Assembly: GCA_916610825.1 (NCBI GenBank)
Contig: OU744449.1
Location: forward strand, 7,212,243-7,276,242
Length of the DNA stretch: 64,000 nucleotides
Source of the DNA: Haliclystus octoradiatus
Taxonomy: Eukaryota > Cnidaria > Staurozoa > Stauromedusae > Haliclystidae
Reading direction: 5' to 3'
Every line of letters begins with the position of its first letter. The stretch's first letter is position 1. The notes below the pieces were generated by a model. The model ran no database searches. It was not told the origin of the DNA and was given only the letters and a program-made list of their open reading frames with translations. Shown here piece after piece: positions 54,597 through 64,000 of the stretch. A program made the position numbers and the translations under genes.

Positions 54597-57500
54597 TTAA
54601 TGTGTAGAAGGATCGGATGGATCAAAACGCACAGGCGGTTTACTAACTCGTCCAGATCGTGTATGTACATTATCATTATTATTAAATCTTGAGGTTGGTC
54701 TCACATGAGACCTAGCCCTCACAAGTTGCTGACCGGAATCTGTTGAAATTGTTGTACGGTCTTCAGACGAACTTACTGCAATACCACGGACGTTATTGTT
54801 ACCATGTCTAAATAAAACTCTTTCCCCGTCATTGGGAATAGGTACATTACTAATATTATTACCGCTATCGTGATATTTTTTCATTGCTAACTTAGCTTTT
54901 AATTGACTATCTACATTTACAGCTTTTGATGAAAATAAAGCAGGAATTGCCGTTATAGGACGTCGACCTGTCAAAGCATGCAAAGGCGATGTACCGATCA
55001 TACGATGATGAGAAGTACGCATAATAAATAAAACGTGACGTAAACGTTGGTTATTACTAAGATCGTCACAACGAGACCATCGTCTTTTAAAAGTCCGGTG
55101 AAAACGTTCAACCATCCCATTAGATCTGGGGTATCGCGGGGCCGAGTGTCGAATTGTAACGCCCCATGATGACAAAAATGACTTGAACTTCTTAGACGTA
55201 AACTGCGATCCGTTATCAGACATGATCTCTAAACACGGACCATGAGAACAAAATACAGATTCTAAAGCATCTAAAATATCAGGCGTTTTCTCACGTTTTA
55301 TAGAAAACACTTCAGGGTAACGAGACCCATAATCAACAATACTTAAATATGGTTTACCATCTACATGGAAAATATCCATGGCTAAAGTGTGCCACGGCGG
55401 TAATACATCAGATGGCTTTAACTCAGTATTAGGCCACCGTTCATCAAATTCTTTACATTGTTCACAATGTTCAATAATAGTTTTTACTTCTTTGGTCAAA
55501 CCAGGCCACCATACTGATGATAAATTAGACAATGTAGATTTTAAGCCAACATGACTGTCGTGCGCAGAATAAATAACACGTTCACGTAAGGTAGATGGAA
55601 TGACAATCTGTGAACCTCTTAGCAGTAAACGTGGCTGTGAAGAAACAGATAATGAATAACGTTCTTTAAAATAACAATCCAAATTTTCAGGTAAGTTAGA
55701 CCAATTACTAGTCTCTAAACAATTGATAACTAACGACAACGCATTACTTGCAGCTGTTTCGCGGGAAACTTCTTTTATAGACACAAATTCAGGAGTAAGA
55801 AATTGTGTAGCGTCATCAAGAACAACTGATGCAATTTCACTATAATCTTTAGTAGACAATTCAGTGGTGTCATCCGCAATAGGTGAACGAGATAAAGTAT
55901 CTGCTAATGTATTCATCTGTTCACGGGCCGGTTTATAACAAATAGTGCCCCCAAAAGAAGCTAATCTCATTAACATACGCTGTAAACGAGGGGCAACATC
56001 GTCAAATGGTTTTTTCCAAATAGACTCTAAAGGTTTATGGTCAGTCCAAAATTGTACAGGACCACCCAAAATAAATTGTCGGAAACGAGTAGCACCAAAC
56101 ACAATAGATAATAGTTCACGCTCCATCTGCGAGTATTTCTGCTCAGTGGAGGTGAGGGATCGACTAGCGCACAAAACAGGCTTCCATTCATTGTTATGCA
56201 ATTGCATGAGCACAGCTCCTAATCCATGTGGACTTGCATCGGACAAAACAGCAGTAGTAGCATTACAATCGTAAAATGCAAACGAAGTAGTTGCAGCACA
56301 TCGTAAATCATCCTTCATTTTATCCCAACAATTATCAATAGCGCTCTGATCATATGAGCCCTTCAATATATCTCGTATAGCTTTTAAATTGTTAGATAAT
56401 GAAGGTAAAAATTTTTGCAAGTAGTTTAACATACCTAACAACCGACGCGCTTCTGTGACAGACTTTGGTGGTTGTAATGCCAAAGCTTCAGTAATTTTTG
56501 TAAGATCTGGAGCCAGACCAGCAGCAGAAATTGTATGACCAAGATAAAGCAACTGTTCTTGTGCAAATTTACATTTCTTTTTATTTAATTTTGCCCCAAT
56601 GGATTTTAAACGTCGTAAAACAGCATTTAGACGAGCGTCATGTTCAGTACGGTCTTTGCCAAATATAATTATATCGTCGATATAAACTAGACATCCAGGA
56701 AGATCAACTAAATGATCTGACATAACTCTTTGAAACAATTCAGGAGCAGAGCTCACACCAAAAGGTAAACGTTTAAATTTATAATTTCCAATATGAGTTG
56801 AGATTGTAGTTAATTCCGAAGAATCCGCATCGAGTTTGATTTGATGAAACCCGGACTCTAAATCCAAACAGGAAAAGTATTTGGAACCAGACATCTTAGC
56901 GAAAAATGAATCAGCGTTTGGAATGGCATAACGTTCTCGTTGAACAGCTTCGTTTAAACGTCTAAAATCGCCGCAAAGACGTACATTTCCATTTTTTCGC
57001 CAAGCGACAACAATCGGCGATAACCATTTACTAGGGCCAGTCACTCTCTCCAATATATCAGCTTTAACCATCTTTTCTATTTCTTTTTCAACTGGTTTAT
57101 GTAATCTGAAAGCAAGCTTTCGTGCACCTTGAACAATAGGTGTAACATTAGATTTAACATTAATTGTTGCAACACCAATATTTCCTAGCGTTTCATCGAC
57201 AGCACTTACGCTGACATCGTATGCTTCAGGTAATTGTAACGGCTGTCCTCCTAATAATAAATAGTCGGAATAACTCAACAGAGGACATTTTAATTTCTTT
57301 ATACATTTAGCCTTGATCAAAATTGCCTTGTCGCTTGATGAGGCCGACACTTTGATTTTTCCTTCAGCAATAATAGGTATCTTTTTACTATTCCATGGTT
57401 TCACAAAAGTGTCAGTAAGCATTTTAAATTCTTGACCTTTCTTTAAATATTCTACAGGTAACATCGTTGCCGTACTTCCAGGATCGATTAAAAATTTCAA

Positions 57501-58430
57501 AGGGTCTCCGTTTACAAATAAATGTACATAAGCACGCTCACCTGGCTGAGCGGAAGTTAATGCAAAAGAAATTTCCGACTCATTCGATGATGAGGTGTTA
57601 TCCTCATTGTCAAGAGCAGCGCTTTTATCAGAGCGATGTGATTTACGCCTGACAGATACTTTATGCTGTGATGGCGTCCTTGTCTTGTTAACACTGTCAT
57701 TCGCATATTTACTACGCTGACAAACGCTGTGAAAATGATTACGAAGTCCACATGATGAACATGATTTCCCATATGCAGGACAGCGTCCAACAGCGTGCGA
57801 TCGTCCACAATATTTGCATGAATCGATAATCTTTGTATTATTTGCAATTGTAGCGGCGATAATCTCTGTTTTAACAGCATCTGATCTATTAACAGTTTCA
57901 TAACTTGAGACTAATTTTGTACATTCGTCAATAGTTAAAGAGTCAAAATCCTGTTGCAATAATAATCGTTTTGCGTCTTCGTTTCGGACACCACGAACCA
58001 ACAAATCCCGCATTAACATATCTCCGGTTAGGGTGCGGTCAGTGTAACCAGTCTCATCATATAAATTTCTCAATTGTTGTAAGTATTCATGTATTGGCTC
58101 GTCTTCACTTTGACGACAATCAAATAACTTACAACGGTAATCCAAATGTCGTCTCTGTGGTTTCAGGATCTTAGTTATTCCTTTGAGGACATTAGTGACA
58201 GTTTCCGTGTTGTCGGCCAAATTAAACGTACAGTTTTTCTTGGTAAATTGCCGGAACTCTTCGCCTGCAATGTTGTAGAGAATAGCAAGCTTCTTTGCTT
58301 CTGATTGCAGTGCTAAGTCGGTGGCAGTCATATAGGTTTGGAAACCGAATTTCCACTTCGTAAATCGGTCATATGCATCACGTTGACCAGGATTGAATTC
58401 AGGCGGAAGACGCCCACGAAAAGTTGCCAT
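54597..58430 (-). CDS. Ty3/Gypsy Gag-Pol polyprotein
   Basis: One frame of 1277 aa from ATG 58430 (Kozak G at +4 absent; 67 bp after the 5' LTR). Gag-like helical region about 1-200. Two zinc knuckles (C205-C208-H212-C217 and C224-C227-H232-C237). Retropepsin-like LIDPGSTATML with D316; the usual D[ST]G is DPG here. Reverse transcriptase has LPFGVSSAPELFQ and YIDD (583-586). RNase H has LSDAS (D731), E771 and TDHK (D797). The integrase zinc finger (H957, H960, C989, C992) precedes catalytic D1019, D1072 and E1108. There is no stop codon between Gag and Pol, so the ratio must be set some other way. The DPG substitution could alter protease function. No envelope frame. Confidence 0.93.
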   Translation of the reverse strand: MATFRGRLPPEFNPGQRDAYDRFTKWKFGFQTYMTATDLALQSEAKKLAILYNIAGEEFRQFTKKNCTFNLADNTETVTNVLKGITKILKPQRRHLDYRCKLFDCRQSEDEPIHEYLQQLRNLYDETGYTDRTLTGDMLMRDLLVRGVRNEDAKRLLLQQDFDSLTIDECTKLVSSYETVNRSDAVKTEIIAATIANNTKIIDSCKYCGRSHAVGRCPAYGKSCSSCGLRNHFHSVCQRSKYANDSVNKTRTPSQHKVSVRRKSHRSDKSAALDNEDNTSSSNESEISFALTSAQPGERAYVHLFVNGDPLKFLIDPGSTATMLPVEYLKKGQEFKMLTDTFVKPWNSKKIPIIAEGKIKVSASSSDKAILIKAKCIKKLKCPLLSYSDYLLLGGQPLQLPEAYDVSVSAVDETLGNIGVATINVKSNVTPIVQGARKLAFRLHKPVEKEIEKMVKADILERVTGPSKWLSPIVVAWRKNGNVRLCGDFRRLNEAVQRERYAIPNADSFFAKMSGSKYFSCLDLESGFHQIKLDADSSELTTISTHIGNYKFKRLPFGVSSAPELFQRVMSDHLVDLPGCLVYIDDIIIFGKDRTEHDARLNAVLRRLKSIGAKLNKKKCKFAQEQLLYLGHTISAAGLAPDLTKITEALALQPPKSVTEARRLLGMLNYLQKFLPSLSNNLKAIRDILKGSYDQSAIDNCWDKMKDDLRCAATTSFAFYDCNATTAVLSDASPHGLGAVLMQLHNNEWKPVLCASRSLTSTEQKYSQMERELLSIVFGATRFRQFILGGPVQFWTDHKPLESIWKKPFDDVAPRLQRMLMRLASFGGTICYKPAREQMNTLADTLSRSPIADDTTELSTKDYSEIASVVLDDATQFLTPEFVSIKEVSRETAASNALSLVINCLETSNWSNLPENLDCYFKERYSLSVSSQPRLLLRGSQIVIPSTLRERVIYSAHDSHVGLKSTLSNLSSVWWPGLTKEVKTIIEHCEQCKEFDERWPNTELKPSDVLPPWHTLAMDIFHVDGKPYLSIVDYGSRYPEVFSIKREKTPDILDALESVFCSHGPCLEIMSDNGSQFTSKKFKSFLSSWGVTIRHSAPRYPRSNGMVERFHRTFKRRWSRCDDLSNNQRLRHVLFIMRTSHHRMIGTSPLHALTGRRPITAIPALFSSKAVNVDSQLKAKLAMKKYHDSGNNISNVPIPNDGERVLFRHGNNNVRGIAVSSSEDRTTISTDSGQQLVRARSHVRPTSRFNNNDNVHTRSGRVSKPPVRFDPSDPSTH

Positions 58431-58497
58431 AACGTAAAAATATGGTTGATTATATATGCATGAAAAAAAATATATATAAATCTATCCACTGTGCCAA

Positions 58498-58656
58498 TGT
58501 AGAGTCGGATAAATACATAAAGAATACAACGTTAGTAATATAACAACATCAAGTATAATTCAGATCCACTTCAAAACTCTTCTGTCTCACATCTCTTGAT
58601 CCTCTTACTTATACATTCTATCACGAGGCTGGCCTCTAACTCATGCTAAACCAACA
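58498..58656 (-). repeat. Gypsy 5' LTR
   Basis: Identical to 54298-54456. Transcription of the element would start here and run leftward. The leader to the ATG is only 67 bp. Confidence 0.9.
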
Positions 58657-58965
58657 ACAGAATAAGTAAAACTTTGCTTGTTTTTAGTAAGAAAAACGGT
58701 AAAAGAATATACGTTCAAGAAAAAATTGCTCATTTTTATTAAACGTTTACTTATTTTTAGCCAAATCAAACCGAAAACAATAATAAATTAAGTAAAAATT
58801 TGCTAATTATAAGTAAATTAATTGGCTTATTTCAAGCCAAATTTTACTAAGCTAGTAAAATAATACTTACCTCATGCACAAGTAAAATTTTATTTGAAAC
58901 TTGTAAAAGTGTGCTCAAACCTAGTAAAAAATTGCTCAAAATAAGAATGGATTTTCTGCAATGCA
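58657..58965. other. Degenerate AAGTAAA/TTGCTTATTT repeat tract
   Basis: Irregular repeats of (A)AGTAAAATTTGCT and CTTATTTCAAGCC motifs, like those left of the Gypsy insertion. Low complexity, non-coding. Confidence 0.45.
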
Positions 58966-60219
58966 TGCATGTATAATGGTTATGTATAAGTATTGTATTA
59001 TTAGGTGAAGAATATCTATCAACACAATGAGTACGAACAGTGTCAAAGACATGAATGTCAAAGAATCATGATGAACCAACAAGATTGCCATTTCTCAAGA
59101 TTTGTGTCAGATTGGCTACACCAACACCAAGACTGCAAGGAGCAACCTGTTTAATAGATGGCGGAGCCGACACCACCTTGGTAAGAACTGAATTTATGAA
59201 GAACCTTGGATTAGAAGGGAGGATAAATTCATCCAATATGAAGTAGTTGGAGGAAGAAAACATCGAGAAAAAACGAAACAATATAATTTTACAATTGGAC
59301 ACCTCAACCCGATACAAGAACATAGCACCGTAGAAGCATACGTAACTGGAAGACCATGTGGATCAGCAAATAAATTGTCTGAGGATTTCTTTGCCATTAA
59401 TCCCCACTTACATCATCTATCGAACATGGTAGATAAAGAAGGTGGATAAATTGACATACAAAAATAGGAAGAGATGCACAACTACTAAAAAAGAAATCAA
59501 CAAGGTAGAGCCAGAAGTGGGAAATGGAAATCAAGCAACAGCTATTGGATACCCATGAGGATGGACAATTGTAGGAGGAAAAGAAAACAAGTACAACCTA
59601 TAGAAGATTTCAAACATGAAGAAGATGTGAACAGCAAATGCTTACAAAGAAACAAGAAAGTCAAATGAAGAAGTCAGTGCAGTTATCAAGAAACATGTCA
59701 CTGGAACAGAAGCAATGAAAGAATACGAAGAATACAGTAACGCAACGCAAGATGTAGTCAACCCAGGATATGTCATTAAAGTCAAACAAAGAGAAAATGA
59801 AAAGAACTTTACAAAGAACAAGATAAAGTCTCAACAAACAAAGAAACAAGTGACGATGAAAACACCAAAAAAAAAATCAAGCAAATGGAAGATATTGAAA
59901 AGACAAAGGAAGGTCAAACAACAAAGATTCATGGACACCAACTGGACAAAGCAGAAGAAACAAACAAATCATCAAAGATACAAACGGTATGGAACCTGGT
60001 GAGGAATCCCCATATCCTACTGTTTTTAGCTATGGTGATATTGGTGAATCTCATAATTCCTCTGCAAGGACAACGGACAACAGTATTAGCTGAAGTAACA
60101 TACCTCATCAACACTCGTCCTGGTTGGAAAACTTCAAATGAAGATATGTTGGATATGACATCAAGGATAACGCCAAACTCGTTATTGTATGGAAAAAATA
60201 TGATATTGCCACAACCCAG

Positions 60220-61064
60220 CGATGCAAAAGGCTGGTACTCTTGCCAAATGCAGAAACTTTTTCCCATATTTTACTAAAGAGTCTGTGGTAAAAACATTTA
60301 TATCACCACATTTCAACTATGTGACATCCTACTTTGTGGAATTAAGGAAGTAGTGTGCAAAAGGCTAGATACCTGCTTCTGCAGATGCATACGAATCTCT
60401 GTTGGTCTGAAAAGAAGCACGTCAAAAGTAGCCTGCTTCCAGATAATCGGCCTGGAAGTTCCATCTCTCCGACAGAGCTACTACTTATCAGCCTTAAAAC
60501 TTTGCTGGAATGTTAAAAATGGACGAACGCCAAATTACATCAAAGAACTTTTTACGCTAGTAAAATCAAAAACAAGAGCAGGAAAACGAGGAGATTTCTA
60601 CATACCATCTTACAGTTCACAACTTGGCAAACTTTCAATTAAGAGGATTGGTTCAATCCTTTTTAACAACGCTATTAAACTCTCACCTGATTTATTAAAC
60701 TCATCCAGATCAGCTTTCTTAGAATTCGTAGCGAACAATAATCTTTTAATCACACCTGTAGTAAGCATTTTATCCATTCTCTTAATGCAGTGTATTTAAA
60801 TGACTTTTGGTATTTTTTATATGATTTTATTTACTTATTTCTACTATTTCATTATCATACAATTACTTTATACATAGACATATAAGAAATAGATTTTACT
60901 TATTTATTTATTTATAAATTTCTGTAATATAGTTCCTATTAAGTATATAATATAGCATTTTACTCGGTATTCTATAAAACATACCCTGTTGGGTAACTGC
61001 CTGGTTCAACTTGGACCCGCAGTTGAGTTCGAGATTTTAAATAAATAAACATGATGATGATGAT
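60220..61064 (+). mobile_element. 5'-truncated LINE fragment inside the BEL integrase
   Basis: An open frame (60353-60799) matches the RT C-terminal tail of non-LTR elements: LKLCWNVKNGRTPNYIKELF, then a SIKRIGSILFNNAIKLSP-type end. The fragment ends in AAATAAATAAACATGATGATGATGATGA, a simple-repeat 3' tail. Integrase sequence CTCGTTATTGTATGGAAAAA... (60177-60219) is repeated after it (61067-61108, about 41 bp with 4 mismatches), as expected for a target-site duplication. Confidence 0.65.
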
Positions 61065-61549
61065 GACTCATTATTGTATGGAGAAAATATGATATAGCCA
61101 CAACCCAAAGACTCTGATTTCAACCATCCAAGAGACAGAAAGCATGCAATTCAGTAAAGAATATAAACCTTTTGGAACTTTTGGTAACTCTGTAGAAGAA
61201 AATGGTTCACAACATCAAGAAATCTCCATCTTGGCGACCTCGTCCTGGAGAAGAAAATTGGTATCCATCCATGGTAATGCACCGAGAGCAATATGACATG
61301 TAGCTATCATAAAAAACTTAGAAAATGGAACAGATGGTCTTCTAGGAAAAGAAACTACTAAATCAAAGACACGTACATACAACAGACCAATTGCCAAGTT
61401 AGTGCTTATTGCAACCAAGAAAAAAATAGAAGAAAAAGCAGTCGAAGGAGCCGCAGTAATAATAGCAGAAATTCAAGATTAATTGAGCAAGTATATCATT
61501 CAAGAACTTTTGAATTATGTAAATGTAAAGTTCTCTCACTAGGAGGGAG

Positions 61550-61673
61550 TGTTTTATGAATTTCTTAGAATTAATTATTCAATATTGTTTCTATTAAATA
61601 AATAACAATATTTCCGTCTTATGTCATTATTACAAGAATTACATGTTGGTTATGTATAAGTATTAGTATATTA
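61550..61673 (+). repeat. BEL/Pao 3' LTR
   Basis: Begins TGTTTTATGAATTTCTTAGA after the polypurine tract. The first 92 bp match 51952-52042 and the last part matches 58966-59003. Its right boundary is approximate. Confidence 0.6.
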
Positions 61674-63090
61674 GATTGCAGATTAGAAATAGATCATTGT
61701 GCTAAATGTTTTCCAGACCCGTAAACTTAAGTCAATTGTAAACAAACTACGTAAACAATAACTTTCGCTCAACATGCCTTTTATTGTAAACTTTTACCAC
61801 ACGATTACAATTTCTTAACTGTTCTGCTGAGCATATCAATTTTATCATAAGTGTAAATTTGCTAAATCATAAATCAAACGTAGATAAATAGACGTAACTA
61901 ACAATTATTAATCAGTATTGGATCAAGCGTTCAAAACGATCTAGATAAATTAACGCATAGAACTTTGTATGGAAACTTGTAATATTAAGAAAATAATCAA
62001 GACTTTGGAAACAATGGTATTCATTTTTTATCTACACTGTAGCTGACTCATCATTTACTCGCAAGAAAAATTAGAACCTGAACAGTTACCGTCTACATTA
62101 CTTAATTTACAGCCCATCTGGCTGGCTAAAGAAAAATGCCAATACTGTATAACCTTTATATATGGAATGCAGACAGCTCTATCAGTACACGTGTTGTCGA
62201 AAGTGTATAGGTATAGACGAGACGAGAGTTATTATACCTTGCAAGGAATATATTAGGTACTTAAAAACGGAAGCAGTTAGAGATAATAAGAGATAACAAA
62301 GGAAAAAACATTACCGTTAACAATGCACAGGACAATTTTTTTCCAGAATAAGTGCAGCATCCATTTAATCTCTCTCTTTAACTCTTATCGAGCTTTTCAA
62401 GCTATCAAACACTGCAAGAATGTGGTCTAATTCCACAATGACCAATGACATTCACATAATGTAGACGGATCACAATTCATTTCATAAGTGGAATGTTTCT
62501 TCGTTACGCATTGCTTTCTTGTCTCGTATAATCAAAATTTCCTAATTCTTAGCAAATAGTAAATAGCGAAAAAATTCACCATAACCCTAATTATATAACA
62601 TCGGCCTAATGATCGAGTGTCATCAAAACTGCGAATGCTGGTAACGGCCGAGGAATGTCGATACATGTTACAAAGAAACCATCGGCTTTAGCTTCAGCTC
62701 AAACAAGAACATAATTGTGGTCGTTTGGTTGCGGGGGTTCGTCATTATAGTGTTTGGATGACTTGGTTCGAGTCATTCAAGTCAAAATAAGTCAATCAAA
62801 CCCGTTTGGTAAATCGCTGAAGCATTATCAATTATTCTGACCGCCATAACAGGGAAATTTCAACATGTCTAGTGATGTCCTGGCAATTGAACGAAGTCAC
62901 CAATGTTTGTACAATGCAAACGGTTTTGTTGACGAGACAGAGTTGGCATTTACTCTTATCTCTTTGCAGTAGGTTTCATCAGTCTTTTCCTGTTGAAAAT
63001 ATGGTTATTTTCGATTTGAAACTTATTGAATCTGAGAATGAGTTTCGGTTTGGGTCCAACGTTTAATCCATCAAAAGCCCAATGTATTGT
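61674..63090. other. Non-coding stretch
   Basis: AT-rich with no open frame that looks like protein, no inverted repeat of note and no RNA gene that I can see. Confidence 0.45.
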
Positions 63091-63099
63091 AATCACTAA

Positions 63100-63900
63100 C
63101 AACCTTTAAATATGCGGCGGGAAAAGCCAAGACTTTATTGAATCAGATTGCGGTTTTAAGGTTTGGCTTGATTCACCTGATTGCAAGCATTTTGCGAATT
63201 AAACAGTCAAACTTATCGTAACGCTTTTTAAGAACTTTAAAATTGTCTTCAGTAACGAATTTTCCTTGTTGTTGATTTACATGTGCGTAAACAGTAGACT
63301 CTTTTATCTTGTGCTCATCAATGCGTTGATGCAAGTGTTGGCAGGTATATCCGACATAATTCACTTCACACGAATCATACTGGAAACTGTATACAACACA
63401 TTGGCGACACAAGAGAGCCGGTTTTTCTTCATACACATGTAAACAATTCTTTATTTTCCTACTTTTAAATACTGGCCTAATATTTTTTAGATTTTTGAAC
63501 TATAATCAGGTAAGTGACGATTTAAGGCATTTGCAGAAGCTTGATCCTTGTAATGGTAGCACTAAGGGTAGCGCAATATTCATTCAGGGTTCTTGCTTGC
63601 AATAGGTAGATCAGGCCCATACTCAGTCCGACTCTTTATTATTCTGGAAATTTAAAATTGATTATTGACAAGGGGTATTTTAAACTTAAGAATGTTTTAC
63701 TTAATCTTAATCTGATAGAAGATATCCAATTTATTGATAAACGGGATTCACAATTTAACATTGTTTGCCCTAAAAGGTTTTTATATTTTTCGTCCACGTG
63801 GCTCTGGAAGTGTAGCAGTAAGCCGCTGTCAGTCTTTTTTATTATACCGTTTTCCTTTTAAATTAATACATTTGAAAACGGTAATGTTTTATTTTGTTGA
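63100..63900 (-). mobile_element. Penelope-like element fragment (RT end and GIY-YIG)
   Basis: The minus strand at 63436-63173 encodes a GIY-YIG domain with CVVYSFQYDSCEVNYVGYT and HLHQRIDEHK, an open 87-codon piece. Upstream (63835-63780) LLHFQSHVDEKYKNLL matches the RT C-terminal motif of Penelope elements, in a frame broken by shifts. It is related to, but not the same copy as, the element at 45985-47225. The right end lies near or beyond the window edge. Confidence 0.7.
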
Positions 63901-64000
63901 ATTCCATTGTAAATAGTAAATCATATGGTTTTTCTAAAAATTGCTCCGCATTATTGCTGATGGCATTAATGCATTGTGTTGTCCACATACCACTTCTATT

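Larger units (their letters stand above)
54298..58656 (-). mobile_element. Full-length Ty3/Gypsy LTR retrotransposon
   Basis: Two identical 159-bp LTRs bracket one long gag-pol frame on the minus strand, with ACAG as a 4-bp target duplication (54294-54297, 58657-58660). The putative primer site right after the 5' LTR reads TTGGCACAGTGGATAGA on the minus strand. A purine tract GAAGAAGAAGCGAG precedes the 3' LTR. Identical LTRs plus an uninterrupted 1277-codon frame mean a very recent insertion. The LTRs are unusually short for the group. Confidence 0.92.
58966..61673 (+). mobile_element. BEL/Pao LTR retrotransposon remnant
   Basis: The second part of the 5' LTR (58966-59003, GGTTATGTATAAGTATT) is followed by decayed coding on the plus strand. 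There is a Pao-type protease (CLIDGGADTTLV near 59146), then a GRDAQLLK-like fragment. The RT is essentially lost. Integrase C-terminal pieces follow: TVLAEVTYLINTRPG at about 60078 with ITPNSLLYGK after it, and NGTDGLLGKETTKS...YNRPIAKL near 61322-61400. A polypurine tract AGGAGGGAG (61541-61549) directly precedes the 3' LTR at 61550-61673. Frameshifts and stops make it non-functional. A LINE fragment interrupts the integrase. Confidence 0.75.

Noticed and set aside
55945-56274. 109-codon frame antisense to the Gypsy polyprotein
   Set aside because: Shadow of the reverse transcriptase/RNase H frame on the other strand.
59885-60277. 130-codon frame as a possible intact gene
   Set aside because: It begins in junk and contains only the BEL integrase fragment before running into the LINE.
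1-64000. CRISPR arrays, bacterial operons, rRNA genes
   Set aside because: No regularly spaced repeats with unique spacers, no Shine-Dalgarno-led gene strings and no rRNA sequence; the DNA is clearly animal nuclear.

Overview
The window is animal nuclear DNA. Genes are split by GT-AG introns, the DNA is AT-rich, ATGs follow animal-type Kozak contexts, and AATAAA signals lie just after several stops. The gene set fits a ciliated marine invertebrate: a transformer-2 splicing factor, a CFAP141-like ciliary protein, a secreted thrombospondin/SUEL-lectin protein and a mucin-like SEA/EGF/TSP1 membrane protein. The short introns and SUEL/TSP1 content suggest an invertebrate deuterostome, perhaps a tunicate. 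That placement is inference.

Layout. 1-12.6 kb: an unrecognised minus-strand gene (at least 7 exons, 12629 down to 1866), its introns crowded with non-autonomous transposons. These include palindromic GTTCATGAAC elements, two long-TIR elements with 9-bp target duplications, a pogo-like MITE and a 1.24-kb TA-flanked element. 12.6-15.6 kb: a complete 7-exon tra2 gene on the plus strand, head to head with that gene across about 207 bp. 18.47-23.94 kb: a complete, apparently intact ISL2EU-type DNA transposon. It carries a THAP/DDE transposase facing a large protein with SWIM, YqaJ nuclease, two PHD fingers and a Ulp1-type protease. 24.86-37.79 kb: a 9-exon minus-strand gene (1284 aa) with a leader, a Ser/Thr-rich stalk holding 144-bp tandem repeats, SEA, EGF, TSP1, a transmembrane helix and a cytoplasmic tail. 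Three copies of one 8-bp-TSD MITE sit in its introns. 39.57-42.56 kb: a 5-exon CFAP141-like gene on the minus strand with a perfect X-box upstream. 43.84-48.22 kb: a 4-exon plus-strand gene for a secreted TSP1-TSP1-SUEL protein. Its third intron hosts a Penelope-like element with inverted arms and a hammerhead-like core.

48.2-64 kb is a mobile-element graveyard. It holds a tRNA-derived SINE, a BEL/Pao remnant with an apparently split 5' LTR, a fresh Ty3/Gypsy copy with identical 159-bp LTRs (54298-58656), a LINE fragment inside the BEL integrase, and a second Penelope fragment.

Host genes are individually regulated eukaryotic units, not operons. The only obvious shared control is the head-to-head promoter at 12.63-12.84 kb. 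Exon coordinates were assembled by hand from splice signals, reading phase and protein family knowledge. All five-, seven- and nine-exon models close in frame, except the unrecognised gene, where one exon or more is missing between 3995 and 2213.
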